Below are positions 46,548 through 55,846 of a stretch of 64,000 nucleotides of DNA, one piece after another. This DNA is from Sphingomonas sp. SORGH_AS_0879. GTDB taxonomy: Bacteria; Pseudomonadota; Alphaproteobacteria; Sphingomonadales; Sphingomonadaceae. The translations under genes and the position numbers were made by a program. A model generated the notes under the pieces. It was not told the DNA's origin. It ran no database searches and saw nothing but the letters and a program-made list of their open reading frames with translations. Within the stretch, counting starts at the first letter, position 1. Each line of letters begins with the position of its first letter. The stretch lies in the NCBI RefSeq assembly GCF_030819175.1, contig NZ_JAUTBJ010000002.1, positions 2,366,001-2,430,000 of the forward strand, written 5' to 3'.

Positions 46548-47486
46548 TTAAAGCGTCGGCATGTCCACGCCAAGTGCTACGCCAGTATTCGCGCCGACGA
46601 TTCCGTCTGCTTGGCTTTTGCCGAAATTGGCGATCTGAAAGCGGATGACCACTTCTAACGTGTCGCGGTCAAACTTGCCGTTAACGGTGCCCAGCGGATA
46701 CCCTTTAGTTTTGAGGGCCTTTTGCACATCCTTTACCAAAGTACCTTCCGAGCCGAATCGTACTGACTGGACCAGATCACTGTCCGGCTTGAGGGCGACC
46801 ATCGCCAATTCCGTGCCGCTGAAAAGATAATAGGCATAGGTTTTTTGGAGGGGGTGCGCCGCGCCGTAGGCGTTTTCAATGAAGCGCTTCCACGGCCCGC
46901 TCTCGGGAAGGTTGCCGTTGGCGGGCATTGAAGGCCGACCCGCGACCACCTGGCATCCCGCGCTACTGTAGCCCGGCGTTGCGAGGTTATCGTGATAGGC
47001 GCAGTGGAGATTGTCCGCCACGATGCCGCCATCATTGTCAATCTGGTCATCGAGATCGTAATCGGTATCGTCGGCCGTTCGCCAGACCGGGAAGAACATG
47101 GCCTGCAGGAACGCGCGGTGGCCGGTGGGCTTGCTGCTTTTGTGTATGCCTCGAGTGTAGGCATATTTTCCCAGCATCAGCGTGTTGACGCCTGCGCCGC
47201 CCTTGGCGATCGCAGCCTTCACATATTTCAGGGTGGGAACCGTCGAGCCGGGGAAGACGGCCAGCGTCTGGTCCGACGATCGCACCTGACCAAGCGTGCA
47301 GCGCATGAGCAGATGATCGGGATCGGTGACGCGCATCGGATGTCCATTCCCGAAGGGCGTGCCCGATACATCGAGAGGCAAGGCTCCCCTGACGCCGAAG
47401 AACATGAGGGAGCCATGGTCCAAAGGATAGTTGTTGCGCCTCGCAGCCCTTTCGAACAGCGCATAGTCCAGCACGAAATCCGGCAT
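46548..47486 (-). CDS. Peptidoglycan-binding protein with SAGC motif
   Basis: A 312-residue protein without an obvious signal peptide. Residues about 240-310 form a PG_binding_1-like domain (GTLVKDVQKALKTKGYPLG...VIRFQIANFG). The N-terminal part contains LHCAYHDN...YSSAGCQVVAG, which recalls the SxGC catalytic motif of L,D-transpeptidase-type proteins. It may process murein. Last in a minus-strand cassette with the lysozyme-like and CHAT/protease genes. Confidence 0.6.
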   Translation of the reverse strand: MPDFVLDYALFERAARRNNYPLDHGSLMFFGVRGALPLDVSGTPFGNGHPMRVTDPDHLLMRCTLGQVRSSDQTLAVFPGSTVPTLKYVKAAIAKGGAGVNTLMLGKYAYTRGIHKSSKPTGHRAFLQAMFFPVWRTADDTDYDLDDQIDNDGGIVADNLHCAYHDNLATPGYSSAGCQVVAGRPSMPANGNLPESGPWKRFIENAYGAAHPLQKTYAYYLFSGTELAMVALKPDSDLVQSVRFGSEGTLVKDVQKALKTKGYPLGTVNGKFDRDTLEVVIRFQIANFGKSQADGIVGANTGVALGVDMPTL

Positions 47487-47513
47487 CGAGACGTCCCCCG
47501 TTACGAGATGAAA

Positions 47514-48062
47514 TCAGATCAGACTGATGAATTCAGCCACCGCGTCACGGCTAAGCCAAGGATCGATCTCATGGCGTTTCACGGGGCCATTGTGATTGAC
47601 CGTATGCCGGAGCAACCGGGCGATGTATTCCATCGCGAGCGCATGGTCGCTTTTCATTGCGGCCTGGAAAGCATTGCCGTCTGTCGTGCCGACCCTGGCG
47701 TTCACCAGATCCTTAAGGTCCTGTCCGAAGCTCAACGAGTTGGCGCTGACCTGCCAAGCCCCGGCTTCGATCGTAGTCGGCGTCGTGGAGGTAGGGTTGG
47801 TGACATCGACGCCAGCATTCCATTTCCAGGAAGACTCGAACCCGGCGAGAACGCGCATGACCTCCAGCATCACGGCCCTGCGGTGCTTGGGATCGAGCCA
47901 CGGCCCCAATGCTTCCCGAACCGAGGAATAGACGTCGTGCACCGCATTGGGCGCAAAGATTGCGTCAGGTGCGGCCTTCCCCCAAGCGACAAGCTCATTG
48001 AGGAAGGCATCGGGTGGAGTACCTCGGTTCTTCACTTTCAGCGTCAGAAATTTATAGGCCAC
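47514..48062 (-). CDS. Lysozyme/lytic-glycosylase-like protein
   Basis: A 182-residue protein. VLAGFESSWKWNAGVD...EAGAWQVSANSLSFG is the pattern of a lysozyme-fold glycosidase (Glu in GFESSW, then GAWQVS). No signal peptide is seen. The GTG at 48062 is chosen for its AGGAGG 8 bp upstream. A degenerate copy of about 25 codons of this gene ends the neighbouring CHAT fragment. Confidence 0.58.
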   Translation of the reverse strand: MAYKFLTLKVKNRGTPPDAFLNELVAWGKAAPDAIFAPNAVHDVYSSVREALGPWLDPKHRRAVMLEVMRVLAGFESSWKWNAGVDVTNPTSTTPTTIEAGAWQVSANSLSFGQDLKDLVNARVGTTDGNAFQAAMKSDHALAMEYIARLLRHTVNHNGPVKRHEIDPWLSRDAVAEFISLI

Positions 48063-48063
48063 T

Positions 48064-48576
48064 TCACCCACCTCCTTCTATTTCGCCGGAGTCTCGCGCT
48101 TGGCCTGTGATGGGGTGGCTTACGGATTCGAATCCGGCGAGCACCCGCATGAACTCCAACATAACGGCCCGACGGTGCTGCGCTCCCTGCCGCCTCCCAG
48201 GCGATACTGGAGTGTCGTCGTCGGACCGGCACAAGTTCAACCGGATGCGCAGGCCCTCGTTGCTTGCGGCGTTGCGCGCGGCCTGGAACTCGTTGACTTG
48301 GTGGTCGGGGATCAGGCAGCGGAACAGCGGATCGCCGACCCGCTCGACATCGGCGAGCATGCCGACCTGCCGCGGGAAGTCAGGCCCATCGTCGCCCGCG
48401 TCGCGCATCGTTCCGCCCACGCCGCCCGCGCTGGCGGGATAGTCGAGCGGCGGGATGTCCACCTCCAGCGTCTCGTCGAAAAACTTGTCGCCCTGGTTGG
48501 GTAACTCGGCGCACACCTTGCTGCGCTCGGCGGACCCGCTCGGGGTGAAGGCGATGCGGACGAGACGTGCGGGCAT
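48064..48576 (-). pseudogene. CHAT-protease gene remnant fused to a duplicated lysozyme fragment
   Basis: The first about 125 codons resemble the start of CHAT-domain (caspase-like) proteins: MPARLVRIAFTPSGSAE to DPLFRCLIPDHQVNEFQ and GLRIRLNL. The His/Cys catalytic part is missing. After CRSDDDTPVSPGRRQG the frame continues as HRRAVMLEFMRVLAGFES, a diverged copy of HRRAVMLEVMRVLAGFES in the next gene. A deletion between CHAT and a former lysozyme-like gene explains this. It starts 4 bp after the 332-aa gene. Confidence 0.65.
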
Positions 48577-48580
48577 GGTG

Positions 48581-49579
48581 CTACTGGTATAGCGGCAGGC
48601 CGGCGAGCGTGTCGGGCACGCCGGGAACCTGGCCAGTGTCGGAGATCGCGCCGCCGCCGAACGCATCGCGCATCAGCTCCTCTGCGGCCGCGACAAGTTG
48701 GCGCGCGTCGGCGGTGATCAGATCGGGGGAGAAGATCGCGGTACGTCGGAACACCGCCAGCGTCTCCTTCGCATCCGCCTCGACCCCCTTCAAGATCGCG
48801 GCGCGGAACGCGGCATAGCTCGCCTTCAGCTCGGGAATGTCGCCGTAATCGGCCTTGCGGTCGACCGCGCGGATCGAGAACACGCAATACGCCGCCTTCA
48901 GCGGCTCGCCCGCGACGAGCAGCTTGTTGTCCGCCGGATCGACCGACAGCCGCGCGACGTCGATGCTGCCCTTCTTGGCGGCGATGATCGCGAAGGCACC
49001 GGGGCGTTCGAGATTGATCGTTGTGTCGATCCCGACTTCCAGCGCGGTGTCCCTCGGCTGGCCCGCGATCAGGTCCATACCCTCGGTGATCAGCGGCACG
49101 AACGGCTTGATTGCACCGACGAAGCTGATCCCTGCGATCTGCGACACGCGGCTGACGTAGTCAACGACCGGGGTCAACACATTGCCAGCTTTGACAGAGA
49201 ACAGCCCGAGCTCCAGCCCCAGGTCGCCGCCGCGCCACGGCACCGCGCCCATCATCGACTTGTGAGCGGTGATCACCTTGCCGATCGAATCCGGATCGAG
49301 TTCGGCGAGCTTGGGCGGTTTGGACACCGCGGCGACGACCGCGCTCTCCTCACCCTGCCGCGACAGCTTGACGAAGGAGTAGACGATGCCGTGAAACTTC
49401 GTTGCGAACACCCGTGCCCGCTCCAGCCGTAGGGACTCGACGACCAGCTCGACGTAGCAGCCGTCGCGCACGATCGGCTTGGACGCATCGAGCCCTTCCA
49501 TCGGCAGGTTGGGCGCGAAAATCAGGTCCTCGGCCTCCGCGCCGCGCACCGTCTTCCACAAATCACCAAGCCATCCCAT
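48581..49579 (-). CDS. Unknown 332-aa protein in a protease/CHAT cassette
   Basis: I do not recognise this family. It begins GWLGDLWKTVRGAEAEDLIF, has a central Gly/Ile/Val-rich stretch (about residues 110-175) and an all-helical C-terminal third ending TLAGLPLYQ. There is no signal peptide or transmembrane helix that I can defend. A strong AGGAGG precedes the start, 12 bp after the protease gene. Between two protease-type genes it could be their substrate, an effector or a scaffold. Confidence 0.6.
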   Translation of the reverse strand: MGWLGDLWKTVRGAEAEDLIFAPNLPMEGLDASKPIVRDGCYVELVVESLRLERARVFATKFHGIVYSFVKLSRQGEESAVVAAVSKPPKLAELDPDSIGKVITAHKSMMGAVPWRGGDLGLELGLFSVKAGNVLTPVVDYVSRVSQIAGISFVGAIKPFVPLITEGMDLIAGQPRDTALEVGIDTTINLERPGAFAIIAAKKGSIDVARLSVDPADNKLLVAGEPLKAAYCVFSIRAVDRKADYGDIPELKASYAAFRAAILKGVEADAKETLAVFRRTAIFSPDLITADARQLVAAAEELMRDAFGGGAISDTGQVPGVPDTLAGLPLYQ

Positions 49580-49591
49580 CGCAATCCTCCT

Positions 49592-50710
49592 TCAGACTTT
49601 CAGCGGCGTCAGTCCGAGCGCGGCGAGCGCATTGCTCGCCCAGATCCAGTCGGTAATCTCCGGAAACTCGCCGTAAGCGCTGCGATGAAAGGCGAACCCG
49701 ACCACCTGGTCGCGGCCGTCGACCAGCGCGGAGCCGGAATCTCCGCGGTTGGTGTCGGCAGGCGTCTGGACCTTCAGTTGTATGCCTGGGCGGCGGCGGA
49801 GCAGACCTGCGTCGTGCGAAGACACTCGGGTCCGGACCGCACCCGATTTCGCACCCTCGAAGCGGACGGGCATGCCCGCGGACGGCGCCTCGTCGCTGCG
49901 GATACCGCTGCATGCAGTCAATTCAGGCAGGTTCATCGCCTCGTCGAGCGGCAGGAAGACGATATCCTGGATCAGATCTGCGGCGGCGACCATGGTCTGG
50001 CGCAGGTCGACGACGACTTGGGTGCCGACGGGGCCGGTGCCGTGATAGCAGGCTGTAACGCCGAGCTGACCGGCGGGGTTGCGGCACATGATGCCCGCGG
50101 TCGACAGCTCGCCCGCGTGGTCGACCGTCATCATCGGGTTCGGCACGCACAGCGGCTCCATTCGGGGGCGGCTCGTGACGATCACGTCGGGTGCGACCGC
50201 CCGTGCCAAATCAGCGGAGGCTGGCCCTAGTTGGGACAGGATGCGGCTTTCTGGCGAACGGGTCTTCAGCTCCCGCGCATCCGCGAACATGCGTTCCGCC
50301 GCCTGGGACAGGATTTGGGGAGAGACCGCCTCTTCGAAGGGCACTTGCCTCACCGTACCTCGCGGCATGCCCGGATCAAGGATGATGACTGCTGAGCTGC
50401 GACCGCCCGCGGTCACCAGGAAACGGCGGTCCGCACTGGTCACGCTCTGACGTCTGCCGAACGAGGCAAGCTGCTCCGCCATCGCCGCGGCAACCAGCTC
50501 GGCCGCGACGGCCAGCCCGGAGTCAATGCCGTCCTCGCCGCTGCCGCCACGCCGTTCGAATGCGCGGCCGAACTGCTGCATCATCCGGCGAATCCGCCCT
50601 TCCGTCCCGCCGCCGCGATCATACCTTCGCGGAGACGCTTGGGGGTCAAGCAACCCGTCCTCCGCCGCGCGGACGAGGCTGCCAATGTCCGATCCAGCAC
50701 TGCGCGCCAC
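49592..50710 (-). CDS. Trypsin-like serine protease with N-terminal extension
   Basis: A 372-residue cytosolic protein. The C-terminal half has a chymotrypsin-fold triad: His in GVTACYHG, Asp in LIQDIVFLPL and Ser in NRGDSGSALV. About 190 residues of unknown function precede it. The GTG at 50710 is chosen for its GGGAGGGAG seven bases upstream; the frame also extends to 50812 without a better site. First gene of the cassette. Confidence 0.7.
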   Translation of the reverse strand: MARSAGSDIGSLVRAAEDGLLDPQASPRRYDRGGGTEGRIRRMMQQFGRAFERRGGSGEDGIDSGLAVAAELVAAAMAEQLASFGRRQSVTSADRRFLVTAGGRSSAVIILDPGMPRGTVRQVPFEEAVSPQILSQAAERMFADARELKTRSPESRILSQLGPASADLARAVAPDVIVTSRPRMEPLCVPNPMMTVDHAGELSTAGIMCRNPAGQLGVTACYHGTGPVGTQVVVDLRQTMVAAADLIQDIVFLPLDEAMNLPELTACSGIRSDEAPSAGMPVRFEGAKSGAVRTRVSSHDAGLLRRRPGIQLKVQTPADTNRGDSGSALVDGRDQVVGFAFHRSAYGEFPEITDWIWASNALAALGLTPLKV

Positions 50711-51295
50711 GCGCGTACTCCCTCCCGAAGGCTTCAGAGATGGATGGGGTAGCAGCGCTCCGAACGTCCGTCCGCCCCGGTACGCACACGAGTCGTGCCG
50801 ACGGCGCGACAAGTGTCAGATGGTATGGCCCACAACGGCGAAGCGCAAGGCTGCGCTAGGGAAAATGTAGGGATGTGACGGGCCGTCCGCGGGGTCGATG
50901 CAAGATCCACATCGCTCGCGCCGCTATTTGGTTTGGCGCTCGCGGCGCAACCCCCGCCAGCTTGTGTGGACATTTACCGTAGCCTCGGACCACTAACCCC
51001 TGAACAAACGGCCGTTTACCGTCAGGCGCCGCCCATAAGCAGCCATTCCGCTATACCCAGAGTTCCGACGTGCCGGTTCGCTGCCCGAGATCTAAAGGCA
51101 GCGCAGACGATCAACCTTTCGGCATGTTCCGATCACTGGCCTTGATCGGGGCGAACGGCAGTTACTGTCGGGACCAGACGTTCGCTGGAGTGAACGCCAA
51201 CGGCAAAGTTTGGTCGGCAGGTGCCCCGAGGGCCTCCATCCCATGAATTCCGAAAGCGTTTTTCCCTTGGTCACTTTGGCCATCGGAGAACGATC
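50711..51295. other. Gene-free stretch between cassette and integrase
   Basis: 585 bp separating the divergent protease and recombinase genes. I see no convincing gene, repeat or RNA. It should contain the promoter of the minus-strand cassette. Confidence 0.55.
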
Positions 51296-51928
51296 ATGGA
51301 GATGTCTGAAACCGCACCCACCGCCACCAAGCGTCAAGTCTGGAATGCCGGCAGAACTGTCGGCGCGAAGCGTGCGCTGAAACCCAAGCAAATATGGGAA
51401 ATCCGATTCTACCTTAATCAGAGCCGCCGCTTGCGAGATCGGGCGCTGTTCGACTTGGCAATCGACAGCAAACTCCGAGGCTGCGACCTAGTGCAGATGA
51501 AGATCGGCGACCTTGTCAGCGGCGGGCAAATCCGAACGCGGGCGATCGTCATGCAGCAGAAAACAGGCCGACCAGTTCAGTTCGAGCTGCTTCCAGACGC
51601 TCGCGCCAGCCTGCTGGCTTGGCTCGAGCGGCGGGGCGGCACGGTGGACGACTACGTCTTTCCCAGCCGGGTCGATCATAATGGGCATCTCAGCACCCGC
51701 CAGTATGCCCGGCTCGTCGATGAATGGGTGACAGGGGTCGGTCTGATTCGAAGTGAGTATGGCACGCACTCACTTCGCCGAACGAAGGCATCGATCATCT
51801 ACAGGGCAACCGGCAACCTTCGTGCCGTCCAGATCCTTCTCGGCCATAGCAAAATCGAGAACACCGTGCGCTATCTTGGCATCGACGTGGAAGATGCACT
51901 TGCCCTTGCCGAGAACACCGAAATTTGA
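51296..51928 (+). CDS. Tyrosine recombinase (phage-integrase family)
   Basis: A 210-residue protein made almost only of the catalytic domain; the usual N-terminal SAM-like domain is reduced. The active site is complete: Arg in KLRGCDLVQMK, Lys in QQKTGRPV, HSLRR, LGHSKI and Tyr in NTVRYLGID. GGAG precedes the ATG. It could be the recombinase of one of the integrated elements here. Confidence 0.85.
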   Translation: MEMSETAPTATKRQVWNAGRTVGAKRALKPKQIWEIRFYLNQSRRLRDRALFDLAIDSKLRGCDLVQMKIGDLVSGGQIRTRAIVMQQKTGRPVQFELLPDARASLLAWLERRGGTVDDYVFPSRVDHNGHLSTRQYARLVDEWVTGVGLIRSEYGTHSLRRTKASIIYRATGNLRAVQILLGHSKIENTVRYLGIDVEDALALAENTEI

Positions 51929-51934
51929 GCCGGT

Positions 51935-51960
51935 GGCTCCCCGTCTCTTGGCGGGGAGCC
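51935..51960 (+). terminator. Terminator hairpin after the recombinase gene
   Basis: GGCTCCCC and GGGGAGCC form a perfect 8-bp stem with a 10-nt loop, 6 bp after the stop. The U-tract is weak (TCTC). Confidence 0.6.
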
Positions 51961-52208
51961 TCTCACCGTATGGGACATTGCCGTCATTCTCATAGGCAAC
52001 GGCATATGACAGCTTCCGGCGAATCCGGACACTTGGGTGACCGTAGATCTCTTATCGTGAGCGATGCGAGTATGAGTAGATCCGCCCCACGGCGTTTGGA
52101 AACCTGCTGCATGCCAACCTCGCTGGCTTTCAAAGGACCGGCCTGACGTGACCCCCGTTTCTTCATCCAACTGGAAGTAGAGACCGTCTCCTTAAAGGGA
52201 CGGACGGA

Positions 52209-52475
52209 ATGAAGCGGAAGCAGTTTTCGGAAGAGCAGATCATCGGCATCCTGAAGGAGGCCGAGGCGGGTGCGGTGGTGACGGAGCTGTGCCGCAAGCA
52301 CGGGATGTCGAGCGCGACTTACTATGCGTGGAAGGCGAAGTTCGGCGGCCTGGAGGTGTCCGACGCAAAGCGCCTGCGGTCGCTCGAAGAGGAGAACGCC
52401 CGGCTCAAACGGCTACTGGCGGACACGATGCTGGACAATGCGGGGTTGAAAGACCTGCTGTCAAAAAAGTGGTGA
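52209..52475 (+). CDS. IS3 transposase OrfA
   Basis: An 88-residue HTH protein ([37 protein letters not shown]) with a C-terminal leucine zipper ([18 protein letters not shown]). The A6G at 52463-52469 near its end is the slippery site for a -1 frameshift into orfB. Confidence 0.92.
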   Translation: MKRKQFSEEQIIGILKEAEAGAVVTELCRKHGMSSATYYAWKAKFGGLEVSDAKRLRSLEEENARLKRLLADTMLDNAGLKDLLSKKW

Positions 52476-53374
52476 CGCCCGCCGCGAAGCGGCAAGCGGT
52501 CGCGCATCTCCAGGCGACGCTGGGGATGAGCGAGCGGCGGGCATGCACGGTCGTTGGGGCAGACCGCACGAGCATGCGGTATCGCTCGTGCCGGGCGGAT
52601 GATGGCGACCTGCGGTCGCGGCTGCGCGAGCTGGCGCAGCAACGCCGACGGTTCGGCTATCGGCGTCTGCACATCCTGCTGCGCCGGGACGGCATCACGA
52701 TCAACCGCAAGAAGACCCAGCGGCTCTATCGTGAGGAGGGTTTGACGGTCAGGCGCCGGAAGGGACGAAGGCGCGCCACAGGCAGCCGTGCGCCCGCGTC
52801 AGTGCTGGCGCTTCCCAACCAGCGCTGGAGTCTGGACTTCGTCCACGACCAGCTCGTGACCGGCCGTCGGTTCCGCGTGCTCAACATCGTCGATGACGTC
52901 ACGCGCGAATGCCTTCGGGCGGTGGTGGACACGTCGATCTCGGGCCGGCGGGTCGTGCGCGAGCTGGCCGATCTGATCGCCGAGCGTGGCAGGCCGAAGA
53001 TGATCGTCAGCGACAACGGGACCGAACTGACGTCGAACGCGGTGCTCGCCTGGTCCGGCGATGCCCGCATCGAGTGGCATTACATCGCGCCGGGCAAGCC
53101 CACGCAGAACGGGTTCGTCGAGAGCTTTAACGGTCGCATGCGCGACGAGCTGCTCAACGAGACGCTGTTCTTCACCATCGGTCAGGCCCGCTCGATTCTG
53201 GCCCGCTGGGTCGACGACTACAACAACGAGCGTCCGCACTCCTCGCTCGGCTACGCCACTCCGGCAGCCTTCGCTGCCGGGCTCGAACAGCAACGGGCGG
53301 GGTTAACCCCGCCCGTTGCTTCACCTGCGCTTATGCGCGAAAACCACGGTCGGTCTCTGGTTGCCGCTGGATGA
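52472..53374 (+). CDS. IS3 transposase OrfB (DDE domain)
   Basis: About 300 residues carrying the rve integrase core: first Asp in [10 protein letters not shown], second in VSDNGTEL, Glu in [19 protein letters not shown] -1 shift gives the OrfAB transposase of about 388 residues. A stand-alone GTG start at 52472 overlaps the orfA stop. Confidence 0.92.
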   Translation: MTPAAKRQAVAHLQATLGMSERRACTVVGADRTSMRYRSCRADDGDLRSRLRELAQQRRRFGYRRLHILLRRDGITINRKKTQRLYREEGLTVRRRKGRRRATGSRAPASVLALPNQRWSLDFVHDQLVTGRRFRVLNIVDDVTRECLRAVVDTSISGRRVVRELADLIAERGRPKMIVSDNGTELTSNAVLAWSGDARIEWHYIAPGKPTQNGFVESFNGRMRDELLNETLFFTIGQARSILARWVDDYNNERPHSSLGYATPAAFAAGLEQQRAGLTPPVASPALMRENHGRSLVAAG

Positions 53375-53457
53375 AAGACCGGGGTCACGTCAGGCCAGAT
53401 ATGGTCCGATAGCCTGATCATAGGTTACCATGCTCGCTAAAGTTGGAAGCCGCTTTC

Positions 53458-54369
53458 ATGTCACTCGTCTCCCTGAACGACCTGTCGCCAACGAACTTCG
53501 AAAATCTATGCTTCGACATCATCAAGGGCATGGCGTTTAAAAATCCGGTGTGGCGAACTCCCGGTGCCGACGGAGGTCGCGACATCGAAGCTATGCGGAC
53601 TTTCGTGGACCCTACCTTTGTTTCCAATCAGGAGAAATGGTTCATAGAGTGCAAGCGCTATGAATCTGCAGTATCTTGGCCAACTATACACGAAAAAATT
53701 GCTCACGCCGAAGCGCTCGATGCCGATTATCTGTTTATGATGACCACCTCTTCTGCATCACCTACGAGCATTGATCGCATCAACGCATGGAACGCCTTAA
53801 ACAAAAGGCCGAAGGTAAGATTTTGGGGTGGCCACGAGATTGAAGCGCACGTCGCGCTAAAGAAAGAAATTTTGTTCAAGTATGGCCTCGGCAAAATAAA
53901 CGCCGAAATTCTTGGATATGCCGGCGTATCTCTCGAGATGGCGAAAATAATATCGACCGTACATTCCATTTCTCAATCACGACGCGACGCAACGATAGCC
54001 TTAGAATATGCAAATTCCTTAGCGAGATGCTGGAATGAACGCATTGCGCAAGTGCAGAGCCGAGGAACGTTTTTTTCCTTCTCCAGAGATTTAGATACCA
54101 GAGATTTTACGGATTTTTTCATTTTTCCGGGCAACAGCAGAAAACTAGGTCGTGGAGAGATTTTATCTCTTACTTGGATTTTGTTCGTAACGGAACGTCC
54201 TATTCTACAAGTTGAACCATTGTCTAAAAAATTGGTTATTATTCTCGATGAAAGGGAAATCGAAATGATTTTTTGCACATCGTCCAAAGTGACCGTAGAT
54301 TTCATTTCTGGATCCCATTTATATCACGACGGACGGAATTTATTTATTGAGGAGATGAAATATGAATGA
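53458..54369 (+). CDS. Restriction-endonuclease-like protein in a kinase/receiver operon
   Basis: A 303-residue protein. Residues about 1-115 have the Mrr/restriction-endonuclease fold: TNFENLCFDIIKGM, GADGGRDIEA and WFIECKRY give D...ExK. Residues 150-303 are an unknown domain rich in hydrophobic beta-like strands. The gene is clearly AT-rich (unlike the roughly 65% GC host) and overlaps the kinase gene by 8 bp. It is the likely effector of a signalling trio. Confidence 0.75.
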   Translation: MSLVSLNDLSPTNFENLCFDIIKGMAFKNPVWRTPGADGGRDIEAMRTFVDPTFVSNQEKWFIECKRYESAVSWPTIHEKIAHAEALDADYLFMMTTSSASPTSIDRINAWNALNKRPKVRFWGGHEIEAHVALKKEILFKYGLGKINAEILGYAGVSLEMAKIISTVHSISQSRRDATIALEYANSLARCWNERIAQVQSRGTFFSFSRDLDTRDFTDFFIFPGNSRKLGRGEILSLTWILFVTERPILQVEPLSKKLVIILDEREIEMIFCTSSKVTVDFISGSHLYHDGRNLFIEEMKYE

Positions 54370-55132
54370 GAAAAAGATAGCCCATCGATCTCCTCTGACC
54401 GATAATTTTGACCTATCCCTAGTAGCTAATTTTGCGCATCAATTGATAAACCCATTGAACGGTGTGGCCGGAACACTAGATAGACTTTATGAGGGTAAGA
54501 TAAAGGAAGAATTCAGACAGAAACAACGACTAAATGCCATTCGTGCGCAAGTAGAAAATTGTATAATATTAACCAGAAATCTCGCATACTTGGCAATCGG
54601 CTTTGGCGAATTAGGGGAGTCGGACAAGAAAACGGTAATCCTACCTCAGAATCTCATTGAAGCCTGCATGTTCCATCAAGAAGAGGCGGAGAGTAGAGGG
54701 ATTGAATTATTCGTTAATGAAAGAGATATTCAGAACAGCGTCAGGGCACATCCGGATTTGATACGACAGGTTTTTATGAATCTGGTAGATAATTCGGTCA
54801 AGTACAGTAGCGATAATAGCAAAGTCGAAATATTACATCATATTCAGGCGAGAACTAATGATGCAATAATTTCCATAAGAAGCAAGCCGTCGCACAGAAT
54901 AAATGAGCAAGATTTTATCAATATGTTTCAAGTTGGTGTGCGCGGAGAAAATGCAAAGCGCGTTATTGCCTCTGGAACCGGGTTGGGGCTCTATATTTGC
55001 AAGCAAATCGTAGAGACAGCTCATAATGGCAAAATTTCCGCCGCGAGATATGATCATGATCAGGTAGAATTTACAATTCGCTTGCCAAACGGTTTACGAG
55101 GAACCTCAGATCGAAAACTTAGGCAGAGGTAA
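54362..55132 (+). CDS. Soluble histidine kinase without sensor domain
   Basis: A 256-residue kinase. The H-box His26 is in NFAHQLINPLNGV; the N-box is NLVDNSVKYS and the G-box GTGLGLYICKQIVE. Only about 20 residues precede the dimerisation helices and there is no membrane segment, so the signal must come from a partner protein. It sits between the nuclease and receiver genes. Confidence 0.88.
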   Translation: MNEKKIAHRSPLTDNFDLSLVANFAHQLINPLNGVAGTLDRLYEGKIKEEFRQKQRLNAIRAQVENCIILTRNLAYLAIGFGELGESDKKTVILPQNLIEACMFHQEEAESRGIELFVNERDIQNSVRAHPDLIRQVFMNLVDNSVKYSSDNSKVEILHHIQARTNDAIISIRSKPSHRINEQDFINMFQVGVRGENAKRVIASGTGLGLYICKQIVETAHNGKISAARYDHDQVEFTIRLPNGLRGTSDRKLRQR

Positions 55133-55134
55133 TT

Positions 55135-55557
55135 ATGAAAATTCTTCTCATTGATGACGAGCCTTTTCATATCCGTTGGTTGGCAGAAAACTTACGGGAT
55201 GATGGATATGACGTTGACTTCGCACGAGACGTGAGGGCGGCTCTCGAAGCCATCGCCCACGAGGAGTTTCGAGCTTTAATTGTGGACCTCAATATACCGG
55301 TCTTTGGTGCTGACCTCGATAAGGCCCAAAGCCTCGGCGATATATATGCTCTATTCCCAGGCCTTATGGTTGCATCGGAAGCGCGAAATAAGGGCTACCG
55401 TTACAAACAGGTGATCCTCTACTCCGCTCACAAAGAAGCCAGCGTACAAGCAGTCGCAGACATGCTTAACGTTGAATACATTATAAAAGGAAACACTCGC
55501 CAAGTCATGCGAGAAATCGAAGATGTTCTGTCCTACGATCCAACAGCAGAATATTAG
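55135..55557 (+). CDS. Stand-alone response-regulator receiver
   Basis: A 140-residue receiver domain: acidic pair Asp7/Asp8, phospho-acceptor Asp51 in LIVDLNIP, Ser97 and Lys118. An insertion of about 25 residues follows the acceptor loop (GADLDKAQSLGDIYALFPG). There is no output domain. It begins 2 bp after the kinase stop and is probably the phosphorylation partner that acts on, or shields, the nuclease. Confidence 0.88.
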   Translation: MKILLIDDEPFHIRWLAENLRDDGYDVDFARDVRAALEAIAHEEFRALIVDLNIPVFGADLDKAQSLGDIYALFPGLMVASEARNKGYRYKQVILYSAHKEASVQAVADMLNVEYIIKGNTRQVMREIEDVLSYDPTAEY

Positions 55558-55846
55558 CGTAAATGCAGAATGATTATTGGACATATTTCCTTTCGGCAAA
55601 CACAAATCATTTTTGCAATTCGACTGGTGCTCTTTCGGCTGTATCTTCGAGTATGAATTGATAGCCAGTCGCGAGAAACCGGGCAACCGATAGCTCAAAT
55701 GCGCCTCTCGCCAACCGGCTGCGCCGTCCAGACCGATCGGCAGCTTCTCTCACGACCCGACATCCACAGAAGTAAATGTGAACGACCGACTTTGGTCGTT
55801 CATTGACTTTCCGGTCACTGATGTCGGCAAGGTCGTTCGGCCCCTT

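Larger units (their letters stand above)
52144..53392 (+). mobile_element. Complete IS3-family (IS407-type) element
   Basis: A 1249-bp element with ends TGACGTGACCCC and its complement, flanked by 4-bp direct repeats GGCC (52140-52143, 53393-53396), as usual for the IS407 group. It carries overlapping orfA and orfB with a frameshift signal. It looks intact. Confidence 0.9.
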
